64,000 nucleotides of DNA from Rhizobium leucaenae USDA 9039 (GCF_000426285.1 NZ_AUFB01000025.1:1-64000); one strand, 5' to 3'; counted from the first letter of the stretch, positions 42,443 through 53,631 are shown. A program made the numbers and translations. Notes: generated by a model not told the origin, from the sequence alone.

Positions 42443-43354
42443 ATGGACAGATTCGATGCCATGCGGGTATTTTCCCGCGTCGTGGAGCGGCGCAGCTTCA
42501 CGCTGGCAGCCGAAGATGCCGGCCTGCCGCGCTCCACGGTGACGGATGCCGTCAAACAATTGGAGGCGCGCCTCGGCGTTCGCCTGCTGCAGCGAACGAC
42601 GCGGCATGTCAGCCCGACCTTGGATGGCGAGGCCTACTACCAGCGTTGCCTGCGCATTCTATCAGACATAGAGGACGCCGAGGGTGCCTTTGCCGGCGCC
42701 AAGCCGAGAGGCCTGCTGCGCGTCGATGTGCATGGAACATTGGCCCGGCATTTCGTTCTCCCGAACCTGCCGTCTTTCCTCGAGACCTATCCGGAGATCG
42801 AGCTTTACATGACGGAGGGCGACCGCCTCGTTGACCTCATTCGCGAAGGCATCGATTGCGTGCTGCGGGTCGGCACACCACAGGACAGCGACATGATCGC
42901 CCGCCGCGTCGCCATGCTGGAAGAGATTACGCTGGCGGCGCCTGCCTATATCGAACGCTTCGGCATGCCCCTGCATCCGGAAGCCCTCGACAATCACCGC
43001 ATGGTCGGCTTCCGCTCGTCGGCGACGGGCGGATTGCTGCCGCTGGAATTCATCGTCGATGGCGCAGCGCGCAATATCACGCTTCACACGACAATCTCGG
43101 TCAACGCCGCCGAAAGCTATTTTTCAGCGGCCAAGCTTGGCCTCGGCCTGATCCAGGTGCCGCGCTATCACGCCGAATACGCTCTGAGATCCGGCGAGCT
43201 GGTTCACGTCCTCAAGGACTTTCCACCGACCAAGACACCCGTCTCGATGCTATACCCTCGCAGCCGCCAGCTTTCCCCGCGCGTGCGCGTCTTCATCGAC
43301 TGGCTCGTCAAGGTTTTTGCGCGGCAGACCGAGGTGGATAGCGGCGCTGGATGA
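42443..43354 (+). CDS. LysR-family transcriptional regulator
   Basis: Start ATG 42443 (303 residues) begins with the canonical MDRFDAMRVFSRVVERRSFT. The helix-turn-helix is at about 15-60 (AAEDAGLPRSTVTDAVKQLE) and the LysR substrate domain follows to about 290. It is of the subgroup that commonly controls a neighbouring divergent SDR. The divergent SDR at 41577-42317 shares its promoter region. Confidence 0.92.
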   Translation: MDRFDAMRVFSRVVERRSFTLAAEDAGLPRSTVTDAVKQLEARLGVRLLQRTTRHVSPTLDGEAYYQRCLRILSDIEDAEGAFAGAKPRGLLRVDVHGTLARHFVLPNLPSFLETYPEIELYMTEGDRLVDLIREGIDCVLRVGTPQDSDMIARRVAMLEEITLAAPAYIERFGMPLHPEALDNHRMVGFRSSATGGLLPLEFIVDGAARNITLHTTISVNAAESYFSAAKLGLGLIQVPRYHAEYALRSGELVHVLKDFPPTKTPVSMLYPRSRQLSPRVRVFIDWLVKVFARQTEVDSGAG

Positions 43355-43484
43355 ATATTCCATCGAACCGATCAAATAAATGAAATCGGCTCTTTGAATG
43401 CGCAGATAAGGCTCCTACGTCGAAGAGGATATTCTCGCCGGCACATGCCGCCATGAACCCGTGATGTTCGAGAGGGATGGACCC

Positions 43485-44831
43485 ATGACTGAACAGAAGC
43501 AACTGAAGCTTGGGGCTTTTATGCGCCCCGTCAGCCTGCATACCGGCGCGTGGCGCTATCCCGGCGCCTATCCGGACGCGAATTTCAACTTCGCGCACAT
43601 CAAGAGTTTTGCGCAGGCGCTGGAACAGGCAAAATTCGATGCCTTCTTCATGGCCGATCATCTCGCCGTGCTGAACATGCCCGTCGAAGCGCTGAAGCGC
43701 AGCCATACCGTGACGTCCTTCGAGCCCTTCACGCTGCTGTCGGCACTTGCCGCCGTCACTGAAAGGATCGGCCTCGTCGCCACGGCATCCACCACCTTCG
43801 ACCAGCCCTATCACATCGCCCGCCGTTTCGCTTCTCTCGACCATATCAGTGGCGGCCGCGCCGGTTGGAATATCGTCACGACATCCAATCCGGACGCAGC
43901 ACTGAATTTCGGCCAGGAAGAGCATATGGAGCACGGCGAACGCTATCATCGCGCCCGCGAATTCTACGATGTCGTCACCGGCCTCTGGGATAGCTTCGCC
44001 GACGACGCTTTCCTCCGCGACGCCGAAAGCGGCATCTTCTTCGATCCGGAAAAGATGCATGTGCTTGCCCACAAGGGCGAGGAGCTGAGCGTTCGCGGGC
44101 CGCTCAACATCGCCCGCCCGCCGCAGGGTTGGCCGGTGATCGTCCAGGCCGGGCAGTCGGATGCCGGACGCCAGCTCGCCGCTGAAACCGCCGAAGCGGT
44201 CTTCGCCGCCCCTCGCAATCTCGCCGACGGCAAGGCGATCTTCGCCGACATCAAGGCACGGATGAAGGCGATCGGCCGCAACCCCGATCATTTGAAGATC
44301 CTTCCCGCCGCCTTCATCGTCGTCGGCGATACCGTCGAGGAGGCGAAGGCCAAGCGGGCCAAGCTCGATAGCCTCGTCCATTACGAAAGCGCCATCGCTT
44401 CCCTGTCGATCGCCTTGGGCCACGATGCCTCGGGCTTCGACCCGGACGGCCCGTTGCCTGAGATTCCGGAAACCAATGCCAGCAAGAGCGGCAGGGAGCG
44501 CGTTATCGCATTGGCGGTGGAAGAGAAGCTGACCGTCCGCCAGCTTGCTCAACGCCTTGGCGGCTATGCCGGCCTCGCCTTCGTCGGCACACCGCAGACG
44601 ATCGCCGATGAGATGGAGCAATGGCTGCGCGAGGAAGGCTCCGACGGCTTCAACGTCGTCTTCCCCTTCCTGCCGCAGGGCTTGCTGGACGTGACCACGC
44701 GCGTTGTTCCGGAACTGCAGCGCCGCGGCATCTTCCGCCGCGAATACGAGGGCACGACATTGCGCGACCATCTCGGCCTGCCGCGCCCGGCAAACCGCTT
44801 CTTCACCCCGACTTCCGAAGCGGCGCAATGA
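43485..44831 (+). CDS. FMN-dependent monooxygenase of the NtaA/SnaA/DszA (LLM) family
   Basis: Start ATG 43485 (448 residues) behind AGAGGG; an upstream ATG in frame at 43464 is less likely. The family motifs are clear: LGAFMRPVSLHTGAWRYPGA, FMADHLAV, SLDHISGGRAGWNIVTTSNP, WPVIVQAGQSDAGRQLAAET, and FVGTPQTIADEMEQWL. It is a flavin-reductase-dependent oxygenase for a small organic substrate (nitrilotriacetate-, dibenzothiophene-sulfone-type). No flavin reductase lies nearby. The following CMD-like gene is 13 bases downstream and presumably works with it. Confidence 0.9.
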   Translation: MTEQKQLKLGAFMRPVSLHTGAWRYPGAYPDANFNFAHIKSFAQALEQAKFDAFFMADHLAVLNMPVEALKRSHTVTSFEPFTLLSALAAVTERIGLVATASTTFDQPYHIARRFASLDHISGGRAGWNIVTTSNPDAALNFGQEEHMEHGERYHRAREFYDVVTGLWDSFADDAFLRDAESGIFFDPEKMHVLAHKGEELSVRGPLNIARPPQGWPVIVQAGQSDAGRQLAAETAEAVFAAPRNLADGKAIFADIKARMKAIGRNPDHLKILPAAFIVVGDTVEEAKAKRAKLDSLVHYESAIASLSIALGHDASGFDPDGPLPEIPETNASKSGRERVIALAVEEKLTVRQLAQRLGGYAGLAFVGTPQTIADEMEQWLREEGSDGFNVVFPFLPQGLLDVTTRVVPELQRRGIFRREYEGTTLRDHLGLPRPANRFFTPTSEAAQ

Positions 44832-44844
44832 GAGGCGACAGCCG

Positions 44845-45396
44845 ATGAGCCATATCACGCCGATCGACTACGACACCGCCTCCGAAGCCGTCCGCGCCGA
44901 ACACGATCGCGAAGTGCAACTGCGCGGCCGCATGACCAACATGAAGCGGACTCTGCTGCATTCACCGGTAGCACACCGCATCTATGCCGAATGGTTCACG
45001 CCGCGCGAAGAACTGCGCCCGGCGCTGGATGACCGCGCCGTCTGGCTTTTCTGTCACGCCATTTCGCTGGAAAGCCGCTCGATCATCCCGATCGGCTTCT
45101 TCCGCCGGGCGCTGATCAATGCCGGCCTGACGCCGGAAACCCTGGTACCCGCGGAAGACGAGGCATTGTTGATCGAGTTCGGCAAGGCCATCGTCCGGGA
45201 TTCCAACGCCGTGCCGGAGGAACTGTGGGACCGGTTGAAGGCACGCTATGACGAACCAACGCTCGCCAATCTCGTCGCTCTCGCCGGCATCATGATTGCG
45301 ACGGCGGTCTACAACAATGTGGTCAAAGTGGATATCGATCCCGAGCTTGCGCCTTATCTGGAGGGATTTGAGTTTTTAGGGAAGAAATCAGAATAA
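44845..45396 (+). CDS. Carboxymuconolactone-decarboxylase-family protein without the CxxC pair
   Basis: The 183-residue all-helical AhpD/CMD-like protein (WLFCHAISLESRSIIPIGFF; LWDRLKARYDEPTLANLVAL; IMIATAVYNNVVKV) has the histidine-side helices. It lacks the C-x2-C active site of AhpD peroxidases; only a single cysteine (LFCHAI) is there. Start ATG 44845 with GAGAGGCGACAGCCG upstream. It is co-transcribed with the LLM monooxygenase and may complete turnover of its product. Function unknown. Confidence 0.82.
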   Translation: MSHITPIDYDTASEAVRAEHDREVQLRGRMTNMKRTLLHSPVAHRIYAEWFTPREELRPALDDRAVWLFCHAISLESRSIIPIGFFRRALINAGLTPETLVPAEDEALLIEFGKAIVRDSNAVPEELWDRLKARYDEPTLANLVALAGIMIATAVYNNVVKVDIDPELAPYLEGFEFLGKKSE

Positions 45397-45613
45397 CGCG
45401 TTGCAAAAGGCTTGACTGGAGAAATGCCAATAAGATTGGCCAACGCCGCCTCCACTATCGCGCGTTAGCCACCAGCGAATGCTAACCCTTAGGCCGAGAT
45501 ACGCCTGCACGGCCCGCAAAATATCTTGCATCATTTATTTTGCAATCAGCAGATACAATTAGTATTTCTTATAAAGAGCCGCAGAGTAACGAAGAACCAA
45601 CACGAGAGAGAGC

Positions 45614-46288
45614 ATGTCGGACATTACCAGGACCGATAATAATATACCAGAGGTTCGACTATCTCATATTATTGAGTTTTGCGGGTGGCTCTCCATTGTA
45701 ACCCTCGTAAGTGGATACATATGGATAAGAACAATCCTATGGATGGAAGATATCCGTGTCGTCGACCACTTCACGGTATCTGACTACATTAGCTACGGAG
45801 CATCCCCGTTTCTTGTATTTGTGGTCGGCCAATTTATGTTTAACTTTTATAATGTCATTTCGGATAAAGTTGATCGAACGAAAAAATTCTCGTTGTATCT
45901 AACGGCGGCCCTCCTTCTACTTTCGATATTGGTAAGTAGCGCCCTTACTATCATCCGATATATGTCGGGACTACCAATTCTCACCTTTCCTTATATGTTT
46001 CAAATAGTCAGCGGATTCGGGTTCGCGATGACAATCCCCATCTTCCTTCTCGTTACTACCTATGTCGTCCCGTTTCGGTTAAGCTTCCTCTCGGTCGCGC
46101 TCATTATCGCTGGAGTAAGTTGGACGCAGACTGCTTATTATGCAGCGCGCTTCGCCATGGATAACAAGATTTCTGACGCTGATCTGGCTCATCCAATAGT
46201 ATATCAATTTAATGAGACGAAATATAGTTCAGACAAATGGCTTTCGTTGCTCGCCACAGAACGATATTACTATTTCTTAGAGCCGTAA
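45614..46288 (+). CDS. Orphan membrane protein, AT-rich, probably acquired
   Basis: The 224-residue protein has about five membrane segments (about 20-40, 60-85, 95-115, 120-150, 155-175) and a short hydrophilic tail. I recognise no family. Codon use is AT-rich (ATA, AAT, TTA) unlike the GC-rich neighbours, and both flanks (45400-45613 and 46289-46440) are AT-rich as well. This suggests a recently acquired islet of about 1 kb. Ribosome site GAGAGAGAGC before the ATG. No motif hints at a function; a toxin/immunity or phage-defence role is only a possibility. Confidence 0.7.
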   Translation: MSDITRTDNNIPEVRLSHIIEFCGWLSIVTLVSGYIWIRTILWMEDIRVVDHFTVSDYISYGASPFLVFVVGQFMFNFYNVISDKVDRTKKFSLYLTAALLLLSILVSSALTIIRYMSGLPILTFPYMFQIVSGFGFAMTIPIFLLVTTYVVPFRLSFLSVALIIAGVSWTQTAYYAARFAMDNKISDADLAHPIVYQFNETKYSSDKWLSLLATERYYYFLEP

Positions 46289-46483
46289 AACAAACTAGTT
46301 GAGGTTCAAAAGGCGTCTGATCTCGTTAAAATTACAGTTAAATAGTAAAAAACGCTCTTTGGGATTGACCACTTTCGTTGAGTTCCTGCGAAAATTCCCG
46401 TTTTCGTTGCTAAGAGAGCGATAAACTGTATCATCGATCTGCCCGACAGGGCGGATGAGGGGCTTTCGCTGCTCAATCCAATC

Positions 46484-46912
46484 TCACCCCGAAATCACCG
46501 TCTCGAACTTCGGGTTCCCCCGGATCGTGTTGCTGACGGTACAGATCTCGTCCTCGGCGGCATGTGCGATGGCGTTGCGGATCTCGTCGCCGAAATCGCC
46601 CTTGATGGTGAAGGCGATGTTGAACTTTTCGACGCGCGACAGCCCTTCCGCCGCCTTTTCGCCGGTCACCATCGCGCTCACCTCCGTCAGTTTGTCCAAC
46701 ACGCCAAGGCTGCTTGCCGCCATGCGGGCGCTGAGAACGAGGCAGGCGGACAGCGAGGAATAAAGCAGGTCGAGCGGATTGAAGCCCGGATGCGACGGGG
46801 AAGTGACGATATCGATCTCGCCGCCCGTCACCGACGTCACATGCGGCAGGCCGGTGCGGCCGAGCGTCGCTGTCGCGCCCGTCTGTCTCGTCTTCACCTT
46901 CAATTCGGCCAT
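46484..46912 (-). CDS. OsmC-family peroxiredoxin-like protein
   Basis: The 142-residue protein has the OsmC/Ohr fold, with the two active-site cysteines in SLSACLVLSARM and EDEICTVSNTI. It would reduce organic hydroperoxides in the cytoplasm using a lipoyl- or thiol partner. The sequence is closer to the YhfA/OsmC subgroup than to Ohr. It stands alone, after the AT-rich islet. Confidence 0.85.
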   Translation of the reverse strand: MAELKVKTRQTGATATLGRTGLPHVTSVTGGEIDIVTSPSHPGFNPLDLLYSSLSACLVLSARMAASSLGVLDKLTEVSAMVTGEKAAEGLSRVEKFNIAFTIKGDFGDEIRNAIAHAAEDEICTVSNTIRGNPKFETVISG

Positions 46913-47065
46913 CTCGAAATCCCCCAGAAAAAATCATTGAAGCTGCTCGTTAAAACATAGGGATTCCCCTCACGCGACACAATCCGGCGTGACTTGCCCT
47001 TGCGTGTTCGCGCCAGTTGAGCCACCAAATGCCTATAAGCTCATCGCAAACAGGCAGATTTCGAC

Positions 47066-48331
47066 ATGACCGTTTCCGATCCCCGCGCCTTCCTCACCTC
47101 ACTCTTCAATGCAGCCGTCCGCGCCGCCGACCCTATGACGGGCATTCGCGCCCATCTGCCGGCAAAGCCGAAAGGGCGGACGGTCGTCATCGGCGCCGGC
47201 AAGGGATCGGCGCAGATGGCAGCCGCCCTGGAGCAATGCTGGGATGGTCCGCTGGAAGGGCTGGTGGTGACGCGTTATGGCTTCGCCGCCCCCTGCCAGC
47301 ATATCGAAATCATCGAAGCCGCCCACCCTGTCCCGGACGAGGCAGGCCTCGTCGCCTCCGGACGGCTGTTGAAGCTAGTCGAGGGGTTGACCGAAGATGA
47401 CCTGGTGATCGCGCTGATCTCCGGCGGTGGCTCGGCGCTACTGCCCTCACCGGCGGGCAACCTTACCCTTGCCGACGAGATCGCCGTCAACAAGGCGCTG
47501 CTTGCCTCCGGCGCGCCGATTTCGGCGATGAACGTCATTCGCAAACATCTCTCGACCATCAAGGGCGGCCGCCTCGCCGCTGCGGCCTATCCGGCAAAGG
47601 CCGTGTCGCTGGTCGTTTCCGACATTCCGGGCGACGATCCGGCGCTTGTCGCCTCCGGGCCGACCGTGCCCGGCGCCGGCACCCGCGCCGAAGCGCTCGA
47701 CCTCATCCGTCTCTACCGCATCGAGCTGCCCGCCGCCGTACTTGCGCATATCGAAAGGCAGGAAGCCGATGCGCCGAGGCCAGATGATGCGCGCTTTGCC
47801 CGCAATGAAGTTCATGTCATCGCATCGGCCGGCGTCTCGCTCGAGGCTGCGGCCAAAGCCGCGCGCGAAGCCGGCATCGAGGCGGCGATCCTGTCCGATG
47901 CGATCGAAGGCGAAGCGCGCGAGGCGGCCCACATGCATGCCGCCCTCGCCCGCGAGATCCTTCATCGCGACCGGCCCTTTTCCAAGCCGATTGTCTTGCT
48001 GTCAGGCGGTGAGACGACCGTGACGCTGACGGGCAAGGGTAAGGGCGGACGAAACTCCGAATTCCTGCTATCGCTGGCGATCGATGTCGACGGTCACACC
48101 GGCATTTGCGCCATGGCTGCCGATACCGATGGCATCGACGGCAGCGAAGACAATGCCGGCGCCTTTGCCGACGCAAGCACAGTGACGCGGCTGCGCAAGA
48201 CCGGGTTGGTGCCCGCCGAGATGCTGAGAAACAACGACGCCTGGTCGGCATTCAACGCGATCGGTGACCTCTTCGTCCCCGGTCCGACCGGCACCAACGT
48301 CAATGATTTTCGGGCGATCCTGATCCTTTGA
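47066..48331 (+). CDS. Glycerate 2-kinase of the MOFRL/TtuD (GckA) family
   Basis: This 421-residue protein has the N-terminal DUF4147 domain (VIGAGKGSAQMAAALE; HPVPDEAGLVASGRLLKLVE; LISGGGSALLPSPAG) and the C-terminal MOFRL domain (LLSGGETTVTLTGKGKGGRN, FLLSLAIDVDG, DTDGIDGSEDNAGAF). Old annotations call it hydroxypyruvate reductase. The family phosphorylates D-glycerate to 2-phosphoglycerate, feeding glyoxylate or tartrate carbon into glycolysis. It stands alone. Confidence 0.9.
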   Translation: MTVSDPRAFLTSLFNAAVRAADPMTGIRAHLPAKPKGRTVVIGAGKGSAQMAAALEQCWDGPLEGLVVTRYGFAAPCQHIEIIEAAHPVPDEAGLVASGRLLKLVEGLTEDDLVIALISGGGSALLPSPAGNLTLADEIAVNKALLASGAPISAMNVIRKHLSTIKGGRLAAAAYPAKAVSLVVSDIPGDDPALVASGPTVPGAGTRAEALDLIRLYRIELPAAVLAHIERQEADAPRPDDARFARNEVHVIASAGVSLEAAAKAAREAGIEAAILSDAIEGEAREAAHMHAALAREILHRDRPFSKPIVLLSGGETTVTLTGKGKGGRNSEFLLSLAIDVDGHTGICAMAADTDGIDGSEDNAGAFADASTVTRLRKTGLVPAEMLRNNDAWSAFNAIGDLFVPGPTGTNVNDFRAILIL

Positions 48332-48350
48332 TCGTCAAGACCAGAACATA

Positions 48351-48545
48351 TCACTGATAGACGGAACAATCCTCGCAGCGCCAATAGGCCGGTGCTGTCG
48401 AGGACCACCGGAAGAAGTGGCGATGGCAATGCATGCACTCGATTTCGACAACATGCGTCTTTTGGGCAATGACGAACGCCTTAGGTTTGTTGTTGCGCTC
48501 GTTTTTCCACTGCTCAAGCTTGGTAACGGCCATCAATACCCCCAT
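48351..48545 (-). CDS. Small zinc-ribbon-like protein
   Basis: I use ATG 48545 (64 residues; GGGAG eight bases upstream); ATG 48533 is equally possible. Two cysteine pairs, IECMHCHRHFFRW and WRCEDCSVYQ, form a likely zinc ribbon. No specific function is recognisable. It is convergent to the glycerate kinase gene, the stop codons being 20 bases apart. Confidence 0.6.
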   Translation of the reverse strand: MGVLMAVTKLEQWKNERNNKPKAFVIAQKTHVVEIECMHCHRHFFRWSSTAPAYWRCEDCSVYQ

Positions 48546-48882
48546 GCGATACTCCCGCCTCAACAAGTCCCTTACCTAAAGTAGACTGCTCTGATGAAAG
48601 AAATATTGCGAGTGCGAGCAGACATTTATCCCCGACATTTTAATGGATGCTAATACGAAAGATCGATTGGGCGATTCCATTTAATACGCTGGAATTAATC
48701 CTACTCGACCGGGACGACGACCTTGTCGATCTTGAAAGGGTGGTGTCTTTCTTTCTGATCCAGGTTCCGGGCACGCCGCTCCCAGCAACCGCCGACAAAA
48801 TTCAGCAGCAGAAATCATTCTTCAGCACTAGACACAACGCTAGGCTGCCTTACCTAAAGGCCTGATTTTGGGAGGGATCATC
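48546..48882. other. Intergenic stretch, 337 bases, no supported gene
   Basis: The segment is moderately AT-rich. TTACCTAAAG occurs at both edges (near 48574 and 48850). A 72-codon rightward frame (48647-48865) has no ribosome site or family resemblance, so I do not call it. The promoter of the gamma-glutamyltransferase gene presumably lies here. Confidence 0.5.
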
Positions 48883-50628
<1,746 letters not shown>

Positions 50629-50631
50629 TCT

Positions 50632-50784
50632 TCAGGCAATCTTCGCGAGTCCAGCGAGGACGGTCTCATAAGGCGCGGCGGCAATGACGTGCTCATTGAC
50701 GCCAGCCGGTTCGAAGTCGATCCGGCCGGAACTGGCGCTTTCAATCACCTCGGTGCGCGGTTCCGGCCTCTGTTCATCTGGCAT
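50632..50784 (-). CDS. Possible small protein or gene remnant (50 residues)
   Basis: A short leftward frame from ATG 50784 encodes a protein-like sequence ending ...IDFEPAGVNEHVIAAAPYETVLAGLAKIA. A second frame starting about 49 bases further upstream (MEKTTRAGRN...) overlaps it out of register, so a longer gene broken by a frameshift is possible. I recognise no family. The rest of 50629-50976 shows nothing beyond the presumed promoter of the exporter gene. Confidence 0.35.
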   Translation of the reverse strand: MPDEQRPEPRTEVIESASSGRIDFEPAGVNEHVIAAAPYETVLAGLAKIA

Positions 50785-50976
50785 TCATCGGCTGTGACAT
50801 TCCTGCCCGCCCGCGTCGTTTTTTCCATTTCGATCAATAAGATTTGCAAATTCGGATATAGTCATCCCGCGTGAGCGGGAGTATATCGGGGGCCGTTCCA
50901 ATCGGCCTTTGCGCCGTCACCAGACTTGCGGTTCTGTCTTTGGACCCCACCGCGCCATCGAGAGCGATCCCCGACA

Positions 50977-52431
50977 ATGTCGGACCAGATTTTCCAGGCC
51001 GCCCCAACCCGGCGGGCCGCGCCTAATTTTCGTGTAGTCGCGCTTATCGTAGCAAGCGCCATGTTCATGGAGCAGCTTGACGCGACCGTGCTCGCCACCG
51101 CGCTGCCGACCATGGCAAGAGATTTCGGCGTCAGCGCGCCGGCGATGAGTATCTCGCTGACGTCATACCTTCTCAGCCTCGCGATCTTCATTCCGGCAAG
51201 CGGCGCCATCGCGGACCGCTTCGGATCGCGCACGGTCTTCCGATACGCCATCGCGGTTTTCGTTGTCGGCTCGCTTCTGTGCGCACAGGCACCGAACCTG
51301 TTCTTCCTCGTGGTAGCGCGTCTCCTTCAGGGCCTCGGCGGCGCGATGATGCTACCCGTCGGCCGTTTGGTGCTGATGCGCAGCGTCGCCCGCAAGGACA
51401 TGGTCAACGCCATGTCCTGGCTGCTGATCCCGGCGCTTGTCGGCCCTATTCTCGGCCCGCCGGTCGGCGGCATGTTCGTGACCTATCTCGACTGGCGCTG
51501 GATTTTCTACATCAACGTGCCGATCGGCATTATCGGCTTCGTGCTGGTGTCGATGTTCATCGAAGAGGTGAAAGGCCCACGCAATGGCCGCTTCGACCTT
51601 TCCGGCTTCGTCCTATCCGGCATCTCGCTCGGCTCTCTGCTCTTCGGCTTCGAAATGTCGAGCCGCGAAGGCGAGGGCTATATGGCCGTCTTCCTGATTT
51701 CCACCGGCCTGCTGTTCGGCATCGCCTATCTGCGGCATGCCCGCAAGCATCCCTCGCCGATCATGGATTTCTCGCTGATGAAGGTGCCGACTTTCCGCAC
51801 CTCGGTCATCGCCGGCTCACTGACGCGCATCAGTCAGGGCGCCCACCCCTTCCTTATCCCGCTGATGCTGCAGCTCGGCTTCGGACTTTCGGCCGCTACG
51901 GCCGGCCAGATCGCCATTGCGACCGCGCTCGGCTCCATGGCCATGAAGCCCCTGCAGATCCGTATCCTTCGGACCCTCGGCTTCCGTACCGCCCTCATCA
52001 TCTTCGGTCTGATTGGCACGCTCGGTTACGGAATGTGCGCCATCTTCCAGCCGGATTGGCCGTTGCCTGTCATCTTCGTGATCCTGTTCTTCTGCGGCTT
52101 CTTCATGTCGTTCCAATTCACGGCCTACAACACGATCGCTTATGACGAGATCGAACGTGACCGGATGAGCATCGCGACCAGCTTTTATTCGACCTTCCAG
52201 CAGTTGATGCTCTCGCTTGGCATCTGCGTCGCCGCGCTTGCCCTGCACGGCTCGATGCAGTTCCGCGGCTATGCGAAGGCAGAAATGATCGACTTCTCGG
52301 TCGCCTTCATCGTCGTTACGGCCATTGCGCTGCTTGCGGTAATCTGGAACGCCAGCTTTTCGCGCACCGCCGGCTCGGAGATCAGCGGCCATCGCAAGAA
52401 ATCGCCCGAGGACGCACTCGGGGAACACTGA
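50977..52431 (+). CDS. MFS multidrug exporter, DHA2 (EmrB/QacA) type
   Basis: The 484-residue protein has about 14 membrane helices and begins with the DHA2 motif MEQLDATVLATALPTMARDF. The motif A-like loop IADRFGSRTVF and motif C (LIPALVGPILGPPVGGMFV) are also present. It exports drugs or other lipophilic compounds with protons. No EmrA-type membrane-fusion gene is next to it. Start ATG 50977 lacks a strong ribosome site; a GAGAG lies 16 bases upstream. Confidence 0.9.
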   Translation: MSDQIFQAAPTRRAAPNFRVVALIVASAMFMEQLDATVLATALPTMARDFGVSAPAMSISLTSYLLSLAIFIPASGAIADRFGSRTVFRYAIAVFVVGSLLCAQAPNLFFLVVARLLQGLGGAMMLPVGRLVLMRSVARKDMVNAMSWLLIPALVGPILGPPVGGMFVTYLDWRWIFYINVPIGIIGFVLVSMFIEEVKGPRNGRFDLSGFVLSGISLGSLLFGFEMSSREGEGYMAVFLISTGLLFGIAYLRHARKHPSPIMDFSLMKVPTFRTSVIAGSLTRISQGAHPFLIPLMLQLGFGLSAATAGQIAIATALGSMAMKPLQIRILRTLGFRTALIIFGLIGTLGYGMCAIFQPDWPLPVIFVILFFCGFFMSFQFTAYNTIAYDEIERDRMSIATSFYSTFQQLMLSLGICVAALALHGSMQFRGYAKAEMIDFSVAFIVVTAIALLAVIWNASFSRTAGSEISGHRKKSPEDALGEH

Positions 52432-52453
52432 ATTCCTCGAGCAAAACACAAAA

Positions 52454-52474
52454 AAGGCCGGGCTAACCCGACCT
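52454..52474 (-). terminator. Rho-independent terminator of the cold-shock gene
   Basis: Read leftward, AGGTCGGG-TTAG-CCCGGCCT forms an 8-base stem (one mismatch) followed by a run of T. It lies 64 bases beyond the stop of the cold-shock gene and may also end the exporter transcript from the other side. Confidence 0.75.
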
Positions 52475-52538
52475 CTTCCTTCATCGCCTCAACGGCCTAT
52501 GCCAGTATATCCGTGGTCAAAGACCGGAAGCAAATGCT

Positions 52539-52748
52539 TTACATGGATGCGAGCTGGTCAGCCGACATCTTGCCCGAACGCTTGTCCTTGACAAGCTCGT
52601 AGGAAATCTTCTGGCCGTCGCGAAGGGTGCTCATTCCAGCGCGTTCAACCGCGGAAATATGCACGAAGACATCCGTCGCGCCATCATCAGGTTGAATGAA
52701 ACCAAAACCCTTGGCAGCATTGAACCACTTTACAGTACCTGTGCTCAT
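52539..52748 (-). CDS. cspA: Cold-shock domain protein
   Basis: The 69-residue five-stranded OB-fold protein has RNP1 KGFGFI and RNP2 VFVHIS, GTVKWFNAAKGFGFIQPDDG at the start and the usual length. It binds single-stranded RNA/DNA and melts mRNA structure after cold shift or in stationary phase. It is followed by a good terminator. A long upstream gap (about 500 bases) is compatible with the extended leader usual for cold-shock genes. Confidence 0.93.
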   Translation of the reverse strand: MSTGTVKWFNAAKGFGFIQPDDGATDVFVHISAVERAGMSTLRDGQKISYELVKDKRSGKMSADQLASM

Positions 52749-53259
52749 AACAATGACCTTTCAATCACTCGTATAAAGATCGCATCCAGGCAACCGCCCG
52801 GGTGCAGTAGACCGATTTTGAGAGGGAAGTTCGTCAATGTCGCGCAGAGTGCGTCGAGGCAAAGTTCATTCACCAATATCGATGCAATGGCTTATAACGG
52901 ATGGTTGAACGCGCCACAAGGAGAAACATGAGAAATGCCGAAAATGACTAGATGCTTCGCATAAATCGGCCCGCGCGACCCAAAACTATTATTTGCCGAC
53001 GATCAATTTCGAATAGTCTTTTCGTGGCTGTTTCCGAGTGTTTTGCGCCGCCCGATGTGGGAGTCAGCGGCACTTTTCTTTTTATGTTTGCGCTTTCATT
53101 GCGCCAACTCCGCCTTATTTCCTGGAAAGAGGTAGATTTACCTCTGGCAATACGAATGCTACCCGATGCAGGGTGGAACTTCCCTCCTTGTGGGCGCGGA
53201 TGCTTACCCGCTCGAAATCCACAAGAACGCTAATGCCGAGCCCAACCATGGAGGCCAAG
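52749..53259. other. Intergenic stretch, 511 bases, no supported gene
   Basis: Several short open frames cross it but none has a ribosome site or a recognisable product. The left part presumably holds the leader and promoter of the cold-shock gene. I found no strong palindrome or repeat. Confidence 0.5.
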
Positions 53260-53487
53260 ATGGCGCCGCCTAACAAAAACAATCTGTTCGGACCCAAGAA
53301 ACAGGCATCACCGGTCAAGTCCGGCGAGGCCGACTCCACCGTTAAGGAAATTCTCGCCAGCGAACAGATGAACCGCGAACGCAAAACGGCGCGCTTGCGG
53401 GAGCTGCGTCTTGAGAAAGAGGCTCTGCAGCCGCCACCGGAGCCGAAGACAAAGCCCAAACGAAAGACGGCCAAGGCGTCCAAATAG
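53260..53487 (+). CDS. Small basic hypothetical protein
   Basis: Start ATG 53260 is favoured by GGAGG five bases before it (75 residues). The protein is highly charged, with a central helix (ILASEQMNRERKTARLRELR) and a Pro/Lys-rich tail (PPPEPKTKPKRKTAKASK). It looks like the short basic hypothetical proteins common in Rhizobium, possibly nucleic-acid binding. No domain is recognisable. Confidence 0.6.
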   Translation: MAPPNKNNLFGPKKQASPVKSGEADSTVKEILASEQMNRERKTARLRELRLEKEALQPPPEPKTKPKRKTAKASK

Positions 53488-53631
53488 ACAAGGTTTGCTC
53501 CATCCGTGGCGCAGTTCAGAGCCTGACGTCGCGCGTTCTGTGAACACAGCCTCCATGGATAGCGCATTGAATTGGCGGTGGCTCCGGCCCTAAATAGCGG
53601 CCGACTGCGCAATTCATCCTGGAGCATCATC

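Noticed and set aside
48647..48865. 72-codon rightward frame upstream of ggt
   Set aside because: No ribosome site, no recognisable protein features, AT-rich intergenic context.
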